64,000 bases of DNA from Onchocerca lupi (lineage: Eukaryota > Nematoda > Chromadorea > Rhabditida > Onchocercidae): positions 124,001 to 188,000 of the forward strand of contig JAOVVO010000057.1 in assembly GCA_028564675.1 (NCBI GenBank). The letters run 5' to 3'. The translations under genes and the position numbers were made by a program. The notes below the pieces were generated by a model. That model searched no databases. It saw nothing but the letters and a program-made list of their open reading frames with translations, and was not told the origin of the DNA. Every line of letters starts with the position of its first letter. The stretch's first letter is position 1. Positions 37,701 through 51,098 of the stretch are shown here, in pieces.

Positions 37701-40700
37701 GATTTATAGTATAAATGAGCACATAGTAGTTCTTTGAACTCTTACAATACAGTATGTATTAAGTTTAACCAAAACGATCATTCCGTTTTTTAATAAAAGA
37801 CGACGCATAATTGATAATGATCATTAGCAACTATTTAATGAATAAATTCCCTGATTTCATGATAATTTAAAAACAATAAATTATCAGCATAATGACAGTT
37901 GATACAGCACTCTCAATGCATTAGGCACTTGAACTTATGGAAGTTCAAAGGACAAACAGATGGAATATATTGAGTAATCTTGATAAGGTAATGCGTCTCT
38001 CCATCTTTAACGCTATCTGAATTACTTCGATGAAGTCTCGCAAACTTTAAATCAATTTTTTTTTCTTTTTTTTTTTGCAATTAACCGTTGCAGAATGAAG
38101 AGTTAAAATAATAACATATGTTTGCATTGATCAATCAACCATCAATCGAGTAAGGTCAAATAGTGAATTACAGTTGAATACAAATGGATGAAATGAGCAG
38201 GTTAAGAAATATACAATCAAGTTTACTTTTATTAGCATCATTCCTACCAATATAATAATGGACCGATGAAAAATATAAAAAAATTCTCGTCTAATTCAAA
38301 TGTTGTCAGTAAAAAGATGATCAGGACAGAGACGTGAAACCTTGCTAGAAAACAGGTTCCGATTCATCCTACGTATATGAAGGACATGATTTTTGCTTCT
38401 TCTTACGAAAAAAAATTTATAAATCGATTGATTATGTCGCTTGGAATGAAATTGCCAGTGCTAATTGTTGCTTTTCAAAAACATGTATTTTATTTAATAA
38501 TCGTGAAACAATTTTTTATTTGAAGTAATGTTTACTTTTTTTACATTATAATTTCTTTAGTAATTTTTTACACTTCTTTCTGAAGTAATTTTTTTCATCA
38601 TGAATATTCTTAAATTATAATTTTTTTTAAATATCATAAAGTGCATCAATTTTAAGCAGACGAGGTAATCGAGATAGCAATTCAAATCACAACAGGCAAT
38701 ACTTAATTAAAAATTAAATGAATGAGAATGCAAAGTGTTTAGGATTTCAAAGAAGTTTACGATCTCATCGAATGAAGCATTCCTGCTGAAAGTGTACCTT
38801 AAAGTGAAGCATGAGAATCACGAGAATATTCTGTATTATTTGCGCCTCATGTTTTTAAATTGAGTACAATTCGCACTAATTTAATTGCACCAATTAGTGA
38901 TTGTACGGTGCTGTCAGTTAAGAATGATTCAAAATACAGGAAATATCTACTACTTCAGTGGAAAGTTTCTGTAATAGGCTTTATCAATACCACATAAAAA
39001 AAATATACATGATCAGAAATGGAAATTGTCAAATCGATGAATCTAGGAATGAGTGAAAATTACAATTGGTTAAAATATTATGATGAAAAAATTGATAAAT
39101 TGTAGAAATTTTATTTAATTCAGAAAAATTGTAATTTGTTTTCATAAGTTTTCCTGCTTTATTGAAGGAACGGCACATTTTTTTTGTATTTTTAATTTAT
39201 TACAGCAAGCAAAAATTTTCATTTTTCAAAGCAAACTCTTTCTAATGCTAATGATTACAGATGGGTTTCTACTTTTGATTGAAGTTTTTCTTCTTTTTTA
39301 GTATTAGTGCATTTCTCAAGAAGAACCGCAATATGTCGCTTTTAACTTGCCAAAATTGCACAAAAAAAAAAAAAAAAAAAAAACACTAAATTTTTTATTC
39401 GTACTTATGCTGTTTACTTTATTCTAAGAAATCAAACTTGAAATTTTTCCCTTTATCAAAAATTCAAAAATAGCAGCACTTTTAAATTCTTTTTTCTTAA
39501 TGCATCGAAAATCTTGAGGGCTTATCTGTCCACCACTTTCTCTATCAATTTATCTAATTTTCGTGTTTTGACAAGAAGTCAACACATCTTTCAAATTTTT
39601 GAATTATTTTCATTTCTAAATATAATTCTCTCCTTCTCTATCTCTTCCGAATGCATGGTTTTTGTCCGTTGCAAAGCTCCATCAGAAAATCACTGCGTCA
39701 ACATTTTCTAAAAATTTCAAAAAACTTCATAATAAATAAATGAACATTGATATCCGACTCTGCTGATTAAATTTTTTGATTTGATTCTTCCATGTAGAAA
39801 TTTATCAAAGACTGACTTAATTTCCAGAAAACAATTGCAAGTCCCAAGTGAGATAAAGCATTAAGCAGTTTTACTTCTTTCTTCAAGTTCCACTTCATAC
39901 TTCTCATTCTTATATTCCTATGTTATTCATTAACAAATTCGATCTTCAAAAATACACTTCATGCTAACAAAATAAAAATCGATAATGAATTTCTCACACT
40001 CATTTCGCAACTTCTCATCCGAAAACATTTTTTTGTTAATAATAAAACATAAATTTACGGCAAATTTCAATATTTTGAATTTGAGAACATAAATTTGTTT
40101 CCAAAAAAACTTAGTAATTAATAAAAATGGAAGCTGGTTCTAGCTTATTTCAAGAAAACAGCCTCGCCGAAGAATAGTTCTAACGTTAGTAATCGTGGAT
40201 TCTTACATATCATTTCAGCCGAAACAAAGATCGATTGTTTTAGAAACAGACAATTACTCAAGCGAAATAACATCGAATTTTGACTGAATTGTTAACTTAT
40301 GAAAGAAAATTGTTCTCAATTATAGTGCTGAATTGGATTTCCATAATCGATCTTACAGGCAAAGTCGATGAGAATTTTCAAATTTTCGTTATGAAATTAA
40401 TTGAAGATTGCGCTTCAATTTTGCCAATTGATTTTATGTGATAAATCCAAATCATTTTCTAACGTAATTTATAAAAATTTTCAAAAATATGGAGTATTTT
40501 CAAAAAAAATATTGCAGATTTTGATAGCGGAAATCATATGACACGTAAAGTGTAATTTCATTCCAGACATTATGAAAAAAGTACAGAATGCAAGTCCAAA
40601 ACCTTGATTCAAGGTAGAATTTGAAGCAAGAATTGACGAAATACTTCAAAGCTTTGTAGCAATATATTTCTCACTTGCTTGAAGATACCGGAAAGGATGA

Positions 40701-42643
40701 TTATATTTTTATCATTTGCCAAGCATGAGATCATGCAAAAATTATTAAATGATAATAGTTAATACTCGCGATGATTGTTAGAATAGAGCCAAATCGGCTT
40801 TGCCTGATAATCGAAGCTTGGTAATTAAACTAATCGTTGATATAGCGTTGCATTCGATTGTAATAGCAAATATCAGTCCTCCGAGACAATAGAAAATGAA
40901 TTCTATTGCAAATACTGCTAATGTTTTCTTGTTTAAAAAAAAAAATTTTCATATACCTTATCAGCTGGCATTATTCTGAATCATTGTCGTATTTCTGGAA
41001 ATCGAGAAAAGTCCGGTACGGTTTGTCATTTCCACCTGCCTCACTTTTATTCAACATCTTATATTTCCTATTATTGCCATTGGAGCATTGAAGATTTAAG
41101 TCGTTCTTCAAATATCAACAATTGTCGCGAATTCGATATCGCGAAGCTCCTATCACATGCCAAATCTCCTTGTAAATTATGTAACTGGTGTTGTAAATCA
41201 TTTAGCATCTTATTTTCTTTCCCATGCTTTTTCCTTTTTTTGGTAATCTTTCACACCGGAATTCCCTTTTGCTGTCAATCACTTCCAATACTCAACTAAA
41301 GTCACATCATTATCCAATTTCACAATCAAATCTTCTCATTGGATTTCGTTTACAATGCTTGTCATATTTTAGCCTTAACAGCTTCCCATGATTAATCCAT
41401 TCCCATGCACTTGAGTTTTTAACAATTTTCGGTGATTAAACCACTCCCATCTCTAACTGTATAAATTTGATTGTATTAAGAAAAGGACGATCTTCTTCAA
41501 AATAAAATTCTTATAAATCCGTGTAAACTCTACAATTGAATCCACTCCAACTCCAATACAAATTTCAACTCAACTCGCTTGGATTCACTGGCGGTATTAA
41601 CTATTAATCGAAATCGATCACCAATACAGAAATTATTCACGACAACAATATGCAAAGCATGGAAATGCTTTCACTATTTTCTTTCTTTATGTAACGATGA
41701 GCAGCAATACCTGATAAGAGTATTCGATCGTTTCAAAAGAGCAACCAATAAAACTGGAAATATAAGATGGGAGATTCATTCATATGAAATAATTTTTTCG
41801 CAGAAATCTTTAATGTTATAAAAGCAGATTAGAAAGATTTTTCACAGAAAAAAAAAGAAAAAAAGAAAATTAATAATTCATATTAATTTCATCAAACTTC
41901 GGTGCATAATCTTTCCAGTACCTTTCATCCCAAAGTCAGTTTTATATTTTTCTACTCGTTTTATCTTTTTATATTGCTTCGTTTTAGGAGATCGAGGTTT
42001 TTCAAATCAGTTCTCTTTGCGATTTCAGTTATATAGTAAAACAAAAAAATTTCTGAAAGTAATTGGTAGTGCAGAAATATAAAAATATAAAATAAAATAA
42101 TGTAATCTGGTTGGATTGGGGATTACTTCTTTTTGCTGTTGTGACTCGGCGATGTCAGCAATAGATTTCGGGAAAGTCTTCTATTTCTTGTATGACAGAA
42201 ACGAATCCTGTTGTGAAAGCTTTCTTAATGGATGAAATAATTATCAAAGAAAATCCAGTCAAATTGATCACTGGGTTATTCTTTCTTCGTTGAATACTGC
42301 TCAAATGAATTGTCGTTGTTGTGCTATGTCACTTTGAATTCCAAACCGTTGCTACTGCTGTTTCGGGGTAAAAACGCTCTGAACTTGAACTTGAACTTCA
42401 GCTTCAAATCCTGTTCTTTTAAATTTTCTTTCAAAGCTCTCTTCCCCTTTCCCTTTGCCTGATCTTCATCGTGTCACTTCTTGATTGGTTAACCTCACTT
42501 TGTTTATCTGTGAATTAGAGCGTTTTGACGGTAAACATGTTTATCTTTTTGGCGCAAATATGTTTGTCATTCTAGCCATAAAATAAGCTTAAGCAACTTA
42601 ACGAAGCCATAAAACTGAGCCATTTAATTTGAAACAAAGAGAT

Positions 42644-42692
<49 letters not shown>

Positions 42693-43788
42693 CCGTCAAC
42701 GGTTACAAATTGCTTCCTTTAAAACAAAAAAATCACATTTCTCTGATCTTCTCGCTCATTTCAGCGACATACTTTTAATGAATTTATTTTCATATTTTGT
42801 TACAAATACTTACTTTTTTTATTTCATTTTTCCTATTTTTCATGAACTTTGGTAGTTAAGGAACTTGCTTTTACTTCTAATTAACTGTAATTGCGATTTA
42901 ATTGGAATTTAGTTTTGGATTTTACGAATTAATTGGGAAATTAGTTTTGGAGTAATTTATTTGAATTCTTAGGTTTTTTTATTCAAGTCCAGGAACTACC
43001 TCAGCTCTTTATTGTTTTGTATATTTCTTTCGGTATTTTACTAAAGCACTAATATTTATCACTTGCATCTCTTTTTTTTCTTAACCTTAGTACAAAGTCC
43101 TGAAATTAAACTTTTGTCAGCCAGAATTTCTCGAATTTCTGTGCCCCAGTCCTTTTTGAATAGTTGAGAAAAGCGAATGATTTTATCAATTTTTTTTATA
43201 TCACATTCCTATGAAAATTTCATGAAACAATTTAAAAAAAAATTCAAAAGACTGGTTAAATATTTCTAAAATTTCTGAATTATGTGAAAACCGAGACAAT
43301 AGCGCTGAACTATCTCCTTCAGTTGAAGAAAACATTCAAACGTCAATCGATTTTTTTGCTATAATATGTCGATGGATTGCTTGAAGCTTTTGAAGCCAAT
43401 CTTTCACAGCGATTTGACCTCCTTTATTGCAATTATTATTTTACTAAGAACACATAAAGGTTGAGAGATTATTGACAGATTTATGTTCAATTCACGTTTC
43501 CCACAAATTTATTGTTTTGTTGCTGTGATAAAATACTTCTTGCGCTGGTTAGTTCAATTTTGAAACAGTTTAACAGTTCAGCAGCAACAATTCGGAAGGC
43601 AATTTAACGGCAGCCGGAGCAACAGTTCAGTTTGACACGAACGACAATTGAGCAGGAGAATTCGCAGTGTTGGAGCGAAAAAAGAACGACAATTACAAAG
43701 GGTAGAGGCGATAACAAATTTTTTCCCGTCGCAGGCATGAAATCTATAAAACATTTATATGAAAAAGCGTAGCCTATTCGAATGAAAA
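34733..43788. other. About 9 kb with no supportable gene
   Basis: The left part is the upstream flank of the channel gene. The longest open frame (36963-37364, -) starts at TTG, is poly-Phe where it crosses an A/T run, and has no coding character. Others (39514, 40906, 41579 on +; 35824, 36361 on -) are equally weak. The stretch contains homopolymer runs at about 36836, 37275, 39361 and 42647. I see no tRNA, rRNA or transposon signature. Confidence 0.5.
42646..42689 (+). repeat. Long poly-T tract (about 43 bases)
   Basis: An uninterrupted T run follows GATAGT and is ended by ACAACCGTC. There is no target-site duplication or element body next to it that I can see, so it is not evidence for a retroposon by itself. 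A second T run of about 36 bases lies at 8823. Confidence 0.9.
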
Positions 43789-44073
43789 TCAATCGGTGGG
43801 TGGCATTTCCACATGCATAATGTATAGATGACATGTCTGCGATGGAAAGAAATACGCATTTTTGACGATCTTTATAAATGGAAATGTAAATATTGGCTGT
43901 GACAAATCTTGAATCACCGGAAGTTCCCCACCGATTGCTTTAAAATTTTGACAGAAGGCTTCATTCAAAAAATCTGCAATCATTATCAATGTTTCGCTAC
44001 AAAATTCTACTGTGAAATCCACGTTCATATTTGAATTTTTTTTGCTTATTCGACGGGAAATATCTTCAGCCAT
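43789..44073 (-). CDS. Small intronless ORF, 94 residues, unknown
   Basis: It runs from a true ATG (MAEDISRRISKKN) to TGA without interruption, with a stop (TAA) directly upstream of the ATG. The chain is mixed in composition: a charged N-terminus, then a Leu/Ile/Phe-rich middle (SETLIMIADFLNEAFCQNF) and an end rich in aromatic residues and Pro. There is no signal peptide or clear membrane helix. It matches no family I recognise. An overlapping frame at 43604-43834 is probably a shadow. It may be a genuine short gene, a retrocopy or chance; the balanced amino-acid use is the main argument for coding. Confidence 0.3.
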   Translation of the reverse strand: MAEDISRRISKKNSNMNVDFTVEFCSETLIMIADFLNEAFCQNFKAIGGELPVIQDLSQPIFTFPFIKIVKNAYFFPSQTCHLYIMHVEMPPTD

Positions 44074-45198
44074 TTACGGTTTATATTTCTCCCATAACTC
44101 TCTCGGATATAATAAGAATACTGGAATGTATTAGTGTGCTTATATCGATGAAATATTTATAATGAGGCACTTTTATTTATTTGATTATTGCTTCTCTTTT
44201 TGCTTTGGCTATCAATATCTATAGAATTGTAATCGATAATAAGCAACAAATATGATTTTAAAGGAAAAGGCATCAGCCGGTTTTAATGAAATCAATTTTA
44301 TATTCATTTTTATTAATTATCTTATCTCTTCCCAACAATAAAGCCTCATCGATAATTTAATGACTTGAATGCATTTTCAAGAAAACTTCTAAACTCTTTT
44401 CGTTCTTTCCTTTTACGCTTTCGCGATGATTTTGTCCATATTGTAACTTCCAATAGATAATTTGAGCAAAAATTGTCTAGAAAATATATCTGTAATTAAA
44501 AATATCAAAACAACGAAAAATTTCCTCCTTAAAATAACAAATAAAGATCACGAAAAGATTCACTCCTTCTCGGCACAAATAAACAAAAATAAAATATGAT
44601 GATCAGAGAAAAAGATCAGGCTGATTAAAGTCTGATAAGTTAATTAACTTATGGCATTTGGAGAGATCAAAGTGCTAATAATAAATTTAAAAAAATAGAT
44701 GACAAATTACTTTGAAAAAGGAAAGTTGAAACTATGTGAAAATATTTCAGTATACAAGAAACTTTCCTTCAATCAATGAATATTGTATGTGTTGCAACTT
44801 GTACAATTAGAAAGTGAATTTTCAGCAAAATGTTCTGTAAAACGAAATTTCGCAAAGATGAAACAATCAGAGAATTCTATGCTTGTTCGTTTTCAGCAAG
44901 ATTCTGAATCTTATAGATTTGCTCTGTTGCTGGATGAGTTTTTCGTTGACTTTTTAAATTTATGATGTATCTTCAAAGAAATAAACAGACTTTTCTTTTC
45001 CTTACCTGCATTATTTTACCTTTTTTCATTCTGATGACTACCTTTTACCACCATCTTTCATCAGCAAATAGTTTCCTACTGTAATACTCGTAAATAACTA
45101 CAAGCAGAAATTGAAGAAAAAATTTCTGCAAGAGAATTCAATTAAAATCTTGCGTAAAGTTGAAAAAAGTAAACTATGTTAATGAGAATGAAGAAAAG

Positions 45199-46383
45199 TT
45201 ATTTCTGTGAAATTTTAGAAGGAGTTATTGAAAAAATGTTGCTACACTTAATGAAGACGAATGATATGATGATGAAAAAAGCGATGATTAAGAGCCCCGT
45301 GAATAAGAGATTGGAAATTCGAATTCTGGTACAAGTGTAAGTGTAAATTCCATCACAGAAGTGATGCTCATCAAGTAGTTTTACCTGAAAATTACGCAAA
45401 ATACTTTAATTACACTTAGAGAAAAGTTTGCGAAGCACAAAATGAATCGCACAAACAGATCTTTCTTTTTATTATATTGAAACTTTTTACTTCATTGTCT
45501 TTCACTATTTTTGAAATAGGCTATTCATAATATTAGTTTCAACTGCAGCATATTAGCAAAATTAAGAAAACAGTTGAATTTCCTTTCTTTTATTGGTTTT
45601 TCTAAAGATTCTTTTAAAACTAATAGTACTTTCAAAATATTGTGATAATTAAAACTTATAGAATTTATGTAAATTTTTCATGTTTTTCCCTAAGCATTTA
45701 CTCTTTTTTATAATTTAGAAATTTAATTTAAATCCTATTTCTAAATTTCATTTCAAGAGGCGGTTAGTTCCTTTCCGATGCCATTGAAGAATTTATTGCA
45801 AGATATGGTATGAAGAATTATATGAGATACAATAAATTACATTAATTTTCTTCACTATAGATGAATACCTTAGAAAAATCTTAGCTTCTCAAACTAATTT
45901 AAGCATTAATTTGTAAGTTTATATTGGAAGAAATAGGCGACTTGTAATTATCTTACTAACTGGATTTGGAAATTAAAATTTTGCGAAATATTTAAGTCAA
46001 AAATCGGAGAGAGCAAAAAAGCGAAAAACTGTTACCATTCCATTGATAGATTCACCACATAAACGAAAAAAGTAGCCAATATTAATTAAATAAATTAGCG
46101 TTATTAAATGGGATTTCAGATAAGAAATATAAATGAAAATGAGCGACCGGAAACGAAATCTTTCCATCTTCTTTCATCCAAAGAGTAATTTCATTATAAG
46201 TAATATATTATTATGAATCTTTCGTTTAAAAATATTTGAAAATTTAAGAATTTTATGAATTTCACTTAAAATTATTAGTCGAAATGAAGTTTTAAGGAGC
46301 ATAGACTAATGATTACTTACTATTTCAGCACGAACGATCAGCAGTAGCACGACTACGACAAACCGAATGTGAGTTTGATATAG
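45199..46383 (-). CDS. Small signal-peptide/single-pass membrane protein, partial model
   Basis: The 3' exon 45384-45199 follows a strong TTTTCAG acceptor. It encodes LLDEHHFCDGIYTYTCTRIR, then a hydrophobic helix (NLLFTGLLIIAFFIIISFV) and a short tail ending SKISQK-stop. A matching upstream exon at 46383-46321 ends at a consensus donor (ATA|GTAAGT) in phase 0 and reads HIRFVVVVLLLIVRAEI, a plausible secretory leader. Joined, they give a tiny type I protein whose ectodomain has two Cys. No ATG was found for the upstream exon. Its bases overlap an exon proposed for the plus-strand gene, so one of the two readings may be wrong. Confidence 0.45.
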
Positions 46384-49300
46384 CTGCAGTAGCGTTCGAT
46401 CAGCGCATTAATTAAATTCACTATCTGATTTATTAATTAGACCTACTGCTTGTTAGAATGATTAATTTGATTCTGTAATTCCTAATTATCTTGATTGCAC
46501 TTAATACTGCTCATTATTTGAAAACAGACATGATTTCTCAAATATCTTCAATTGTCCTACTAATTATTGATGCAAGAAATATTAAAAATTTACAAGTGGA
46601 TTCTCATTATATTTTTTCTTCTCCTCAAACAAAGCAAGTTTGAAAAGTGATGCAAACATTTTTGGCAAAATTGAATCCAATTTGGAGAGATTTTTCACTT
46701 AACCTCAACAATATTGTACCTCAAAAATGAAAACTTATTGAACTATTGATATTGATTTAATAGGATGAATCAATAAAAACATTTCCAAATTTCGCCCCAT
46801 AATATTACTTTTTTTAAAATATTCATAACAGTTTCCTTTGTAATCGCTAAATTATTGAGCAGTACGATAGAGAATTTTCTACTTTTAAATTTATTAACCT
46901 AAAGTTCATGAACATTTCAGTACCGATGAACCACATATTATCTACACAGGTTGCAGAAATTTTTTTTTGTATACTACTTAAGTTAAACATAATCGATTAA
47001 AAAAACGATTAACTATTCCACGATTTAAGAAATTCAAATATTATCTTTAGAGATTGTTGTAGAATTCATCTGTAATCCTTCAGATTATTGCTAATTATTT
47101 CCAGGAATCCCAAACGCATTTGCAACCAAATTAGTGCTAATGTTAATGGGCTTCATGGTTACGCTAATCTTTCTGTGTTTATTTTTGATAATTATTGTAT
47201 ACATTTATTATAAAGAAAAAAGCGATAAACTGTTTACTGATAAAGGTGCACCAACGAGTGTGAAAATTGACAAAGGTAAAATGAAAAATTAGCAAGGCTG
47301 TTTTGCTACTTCGCATGTGAAATTTCACGCGGAAATAATTAATTTCAGCCCATTCGCCATATGTCATAACTCCGGAACAAAAGTTCACTCAGCAATTGTT
47401 AGCCAGTCAGGTAATATTGAAGGAAAGAATTGAGAACTTATTCAAAATCTCACGATTCAAAAAAAGAAATTATTTGAAAGTCTAGGAATTTAAATCTTTT
47501 TTGAAAATCAATTATTGTATTACGACATTTCATTTCTAAAATTTGTCGAATATCCACAGATCATAACACCTATCGAGTGTTCACCAAATGATATTGCTCA
47601 GTTATTACGATACCTAGCTTTATATGGTGAATTCTCTGAAGATGAAATTTATCGTAGACCGAGAATCTTCATCCATTTGGTGGAGCGTGGTAAAACAAAA
47701 TTCGATGAGGACAGTAAGTTTTACTTGCGCTAATCTATACTGTAATCCTTTCTTAAAGATTGCTAAAATGATTACTGTAACATTATATTAGAAGTTATAT
47801 TCGAGTGATTATTTTTTGTAATAATATTTTCGTTCAGTAATAACAGTTTCTCTGTTGCAAAAATTTTACTATCCATTAGCCTTCTTAATAATATATAACT
47901 TTAATCATTAAAATTTGCCATGAGATAGATTCGTAAGACCATTCTATCAAATTTTTTCGTTAATTTTGACCAAAATTTTATAATGAAATAAGAAATTCTT
48001 GTTAATTCAGCAATTTATTATCGTATTCAATGTAGAACAGAATAATATAAGTTACAGATTCTAAAAGAGAGTACAAAACTGCAAGGAAATCGGAATCAAA
48101 ATTGGATTTGCGTGAAGGGAAGCAGGTCAATTTCTTTTGCATTTTTATGTCGATATCATTTGAAGGAAGATTCTAAAATTGGGATTAAAAAAATGATCAA
48201 ATAATTTTAGCAAATTTTTAAGCAGCACAATATTTTTTCTTTAAATACATTCAATTTCAGGTTTCTACCACAACGAAATCGAAGAAGTAAAACTGTCCAA
48301 TTTCTCGCATCATTTAAATCTGTTTAATTTTCTATTTCTCATTTCACTTATATTTTTCTAAGCATTACATCAATTTTACTTGGCGCACTCTAAAAAATTG
48401 ATGATTTCCCAGTCTTGAAGAAATATTGCAATTTTTCATTAGAAACAAGTATTTTTGATTAAATCGACTCTAATTTCGATTTGCAGAAGTATTCAGCAGC
48501 AAGACGTTCCATCCTCTAAAGCAAGTCTGTATCAAGATTTTTTAAAACTTTTTTCAAAACTTTTTAAATTACAATATCGTGAAAGTTAAGTTAGCAAGTC
48601 ATATTTCATAAAACTTTAGTAAGTTTTATCATTTTCCGCTTCTTTCTACGATTCTACTTCAAGAGAAAGAAGTTAGTAGAAAAAAATCATTCAACAAGTT
48701 GGATTATGATGAAGAAACAGAAGGAAGCAGAAAAAGAGACAGCGCTATGGTAAGTATTCAAGTAAAAGCTAAAATTCTTTCAGAAATGCTTGTTGAAACT
48801 GATAAAGAAAGCGAAAATTGGAATGAAGGACTCTTGAAATTTTAATAAGTTTTGATTTGAAAGTTGATGAATAATATTAATAAAATGATAAAATTAAGAA
48901 ATTGAATGTTGCTATTTATAAGAACAAATTGGACAATTTTGAATGCTTGTTGAGTTAATGATTAGCAAAATCAAATTGCTCATTTGAAATACTATATGAA
49001 CTTTAGAAGAGAAGCAAAAAAGAGAAGAATGGGAAGAGAAGCTCGAAGTTCGTATTCAATTTCAAATTTTATCAACATTGATCAATTCAACTACTTTCTT
49101 CATTATGGACGAGTAATTAGACACTATATATTTGCTTACAGTATTCTTATTTCACAGCTTCGATTCTGAAAATAATACATTTCAGGTCGAGGTCACGTCG
49201 TCAGTTGTTCGAAGAATTTCCACATGCACATGAAAGACTATCAAATAAAAGTTCTTTAGTTTTTTGTCCTTTTACCATATTATTCATGTGATACAGTCGA

Positions 49301-49614
49301 AGAAATAGTATCTATCATGCAGTTAATTAATTGGAAATAATTTCAATTAAAATTTTAAATTTAATTATAGGATTACGGAAGAAACAATCGAGAAGAACAA
49401 GAAAAGGAAAAGGTAATCATTTCAATAATTGGCTTTTAAATTTTTGTAAAAGCCGATCGATTCGGTCTTTAAAAGTTGGGCAAATTCATTTTGTTACAAT
49501 AACTATGTTAAGGGAATAAAAAAATTTGCTTATTTAGATAGATATGAAGTAAAAAGAAAAAAGCGAAAGCATTTGAAGAAGAGTAAACATTCCAAGAAAC
49601 GAAAACTTTATTAA
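46329..49614 (+). CDS. Single-pass membrane protein with long Lys/Ser/Arg-rich tail (13 exons, 5' end unresolved)
   Basis: Exons: 46329-46368, 46921-46949, 47105-47275, 47349-47410, 47560-47713, 48058-48125, 48261-48286, 48487-48524, 48664-48749, 49007-49047, 49186-49250, 49371-49412, 49538-49614 (stop). All twelve junctions keep phase, giving about 298 residues. A short Ser/Thr-rich outer part (RTISSSTTTTNRITDEPH) leads to one membrane helix (LVLMLMGFMVTLIFLCLFLI). Then come ITPEQKFTQQLLASQ, a compact charged region (DIAQLLRYLALYGEFSEDEI) and a low-complexity tail that ends KKSKHSKKRKLY. Coding exons in the tail are only 26-86 bases. A possible earlier exon at 45768-45807 (SDAIEEFIARY) fits in phase. 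I do not recognise the family. A membrane protein with a polycationic cytosolic tail is what the sequence shows; function unknown. Confidence 0.72.
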
Positions 49615-51098
49615 GCATTTTGTAATTTCTATCAATGGAGTCCATTTGTGTTTAAAATGTGGCAGGGGAAATTACTACGATAGCAAAATCACTTTTTGCT
49701 GGAAATTTCTTTATATTCTTTCAGCTCTTTTGAAAACGATTCATTGTATTTATAATTTGTTTTATCGATTAGCAAGTATTAAATAACTGATGAAATTGCG
49801 AGAAATGAAAGTTTTGGAAGAATTATTCCACTTTTTTCCGTTTTAAATTGCCCCTTTGTTTTCCAGTTTTTCGTTCCTTCACATGAATTTGCTTTTTCAT
49901 TTTCTTGCTATACAATGTTATGTACAGCAGAGCTTAATGAACAATGAAAGTAGAAGTTATTGATCTTTTAAGAAAGTACTTTTGCTTCTGTGATGACAAT
50001 AAATGTTGGAAGTGAGTGGAAGCGACAAACTTTCCGTTCATGATTATATTTTCAAATTCTTAATTTCTTATTTGAATTTGGGAAATTCGTCTACTGTACT
50101 CCTATTCAGATTTGTTTCGAAATTATTGCTATGCAAAAATAACCCTTTATAAGCGTAAAAAAGCGTTAAAGCATAAAAAAGCGTAAAAATGTTAGAATTA
50201 TTAGAAAAATGTTATAAAATGTTAGAATTAATTATTAAATTAAATTACATTTTCATTTAAAAATTAGTTGATTTTCCGCGATAAAACAAATACAGCATAA
50301 ATATAGATATAAAAGATTTAGAATGTTAACTATTATTGTGTTCGTTTCCTATATTTTTTGGTTTTCATATGGATGACTTTTTTTCGCTTTATTCAGTTTT
50401 GTTAAATCAGTAGAAGTTCCAGTTTGACAGAAATTGATAGAAATCTTTTATTCGAATCAAAATTTGCTTGAAAAAGAACTGCGAAGTATCCTTGTAAAAA
50501 ACTGACAAAATGAGTAAAAAAATCAAATTCCGACAGTTTTTGGAAAAATAATCAAAAATGACTAAAATCATAAATTAAGCAAAGAAAAAATTTAATAGCA
50601 CAACCCAAAATTTGCCATTGTTTATTTTAGCAGACTTAAAATTTTCCTATGTTCAACAAATTTAGAAATTTAATGAAGTAATTGATAGAAAAATATTTTG
50701 AAAATCAACAAAAGTAAAAGAGAAATAAAATATAGGGAAATAAATTATATAATAAATATTACCATTTTTGAAGAGATAAATCTTTTGTTAACAAATTCTT
50801 GAAAGCAATTTTTTTTTTATTGAATAATTCTGACAAATTAAAAGTTGCAGATAAGAAACTCAAACAAAGAAAGATTGAATTTGAAGCAATTGCAGATAAA
50901 AATTATGAAATATTTTTAAAAAAGAATGCAATATTAAACTATTTACAAACGCAAAAAGATTATATCGCAAATTTGCATAGCTGGCTGAATATAAAATGAT
51001 AAGAAAAAATTTTTTGTCATTAAATCACATAATATAATTGATCACTTGTTGTTCCTGTGATATTCCAGAAATTTTCACCATTGACGAATTAGAGAAAA
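49615..51098. other. Gap between the two plus-strand membrane-protein genes
   Basis: This holds the presumed 3' untranslated region of the left gene and the promoter or trans-splice region of the next. A short array at 50152-50235 repeats AAAAAGCGTAAA and AAATGTTAGAATTA motifs. An open frame at 50799-50999 (DKKLKQRKIEFEAIADKNY) looks helical and is preceded by a GCAG acceptor, but it has no ATG or partner exon, so I leave it unassigned. Confidence 0.4.

Noticed and set aside
42646..42689. Poly-T tract as the tail of a reverse-inserted retroelement
   Set aside because: No target-site duplication, element body or reverse-transcriptase coding is visible next to it.
48261..48290. Early stop (VSTTTKSKK then TAA) as the end of the plus-strand membrane protein
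   Set aside because: A GAA|GTAAAA donor at 48286 leads to six further exons with perfect phase and the same tail composition, so the stop lies in an intron; it remains possible as an isoform end.
49186..49236. Alternative C-terminus VEVTSSVVRRISTCT joined directly after 48749
   Set aside because: Including the 41-base exon 49007-49047 restores the phase that continues through two more basic exons to the stop at 49614.
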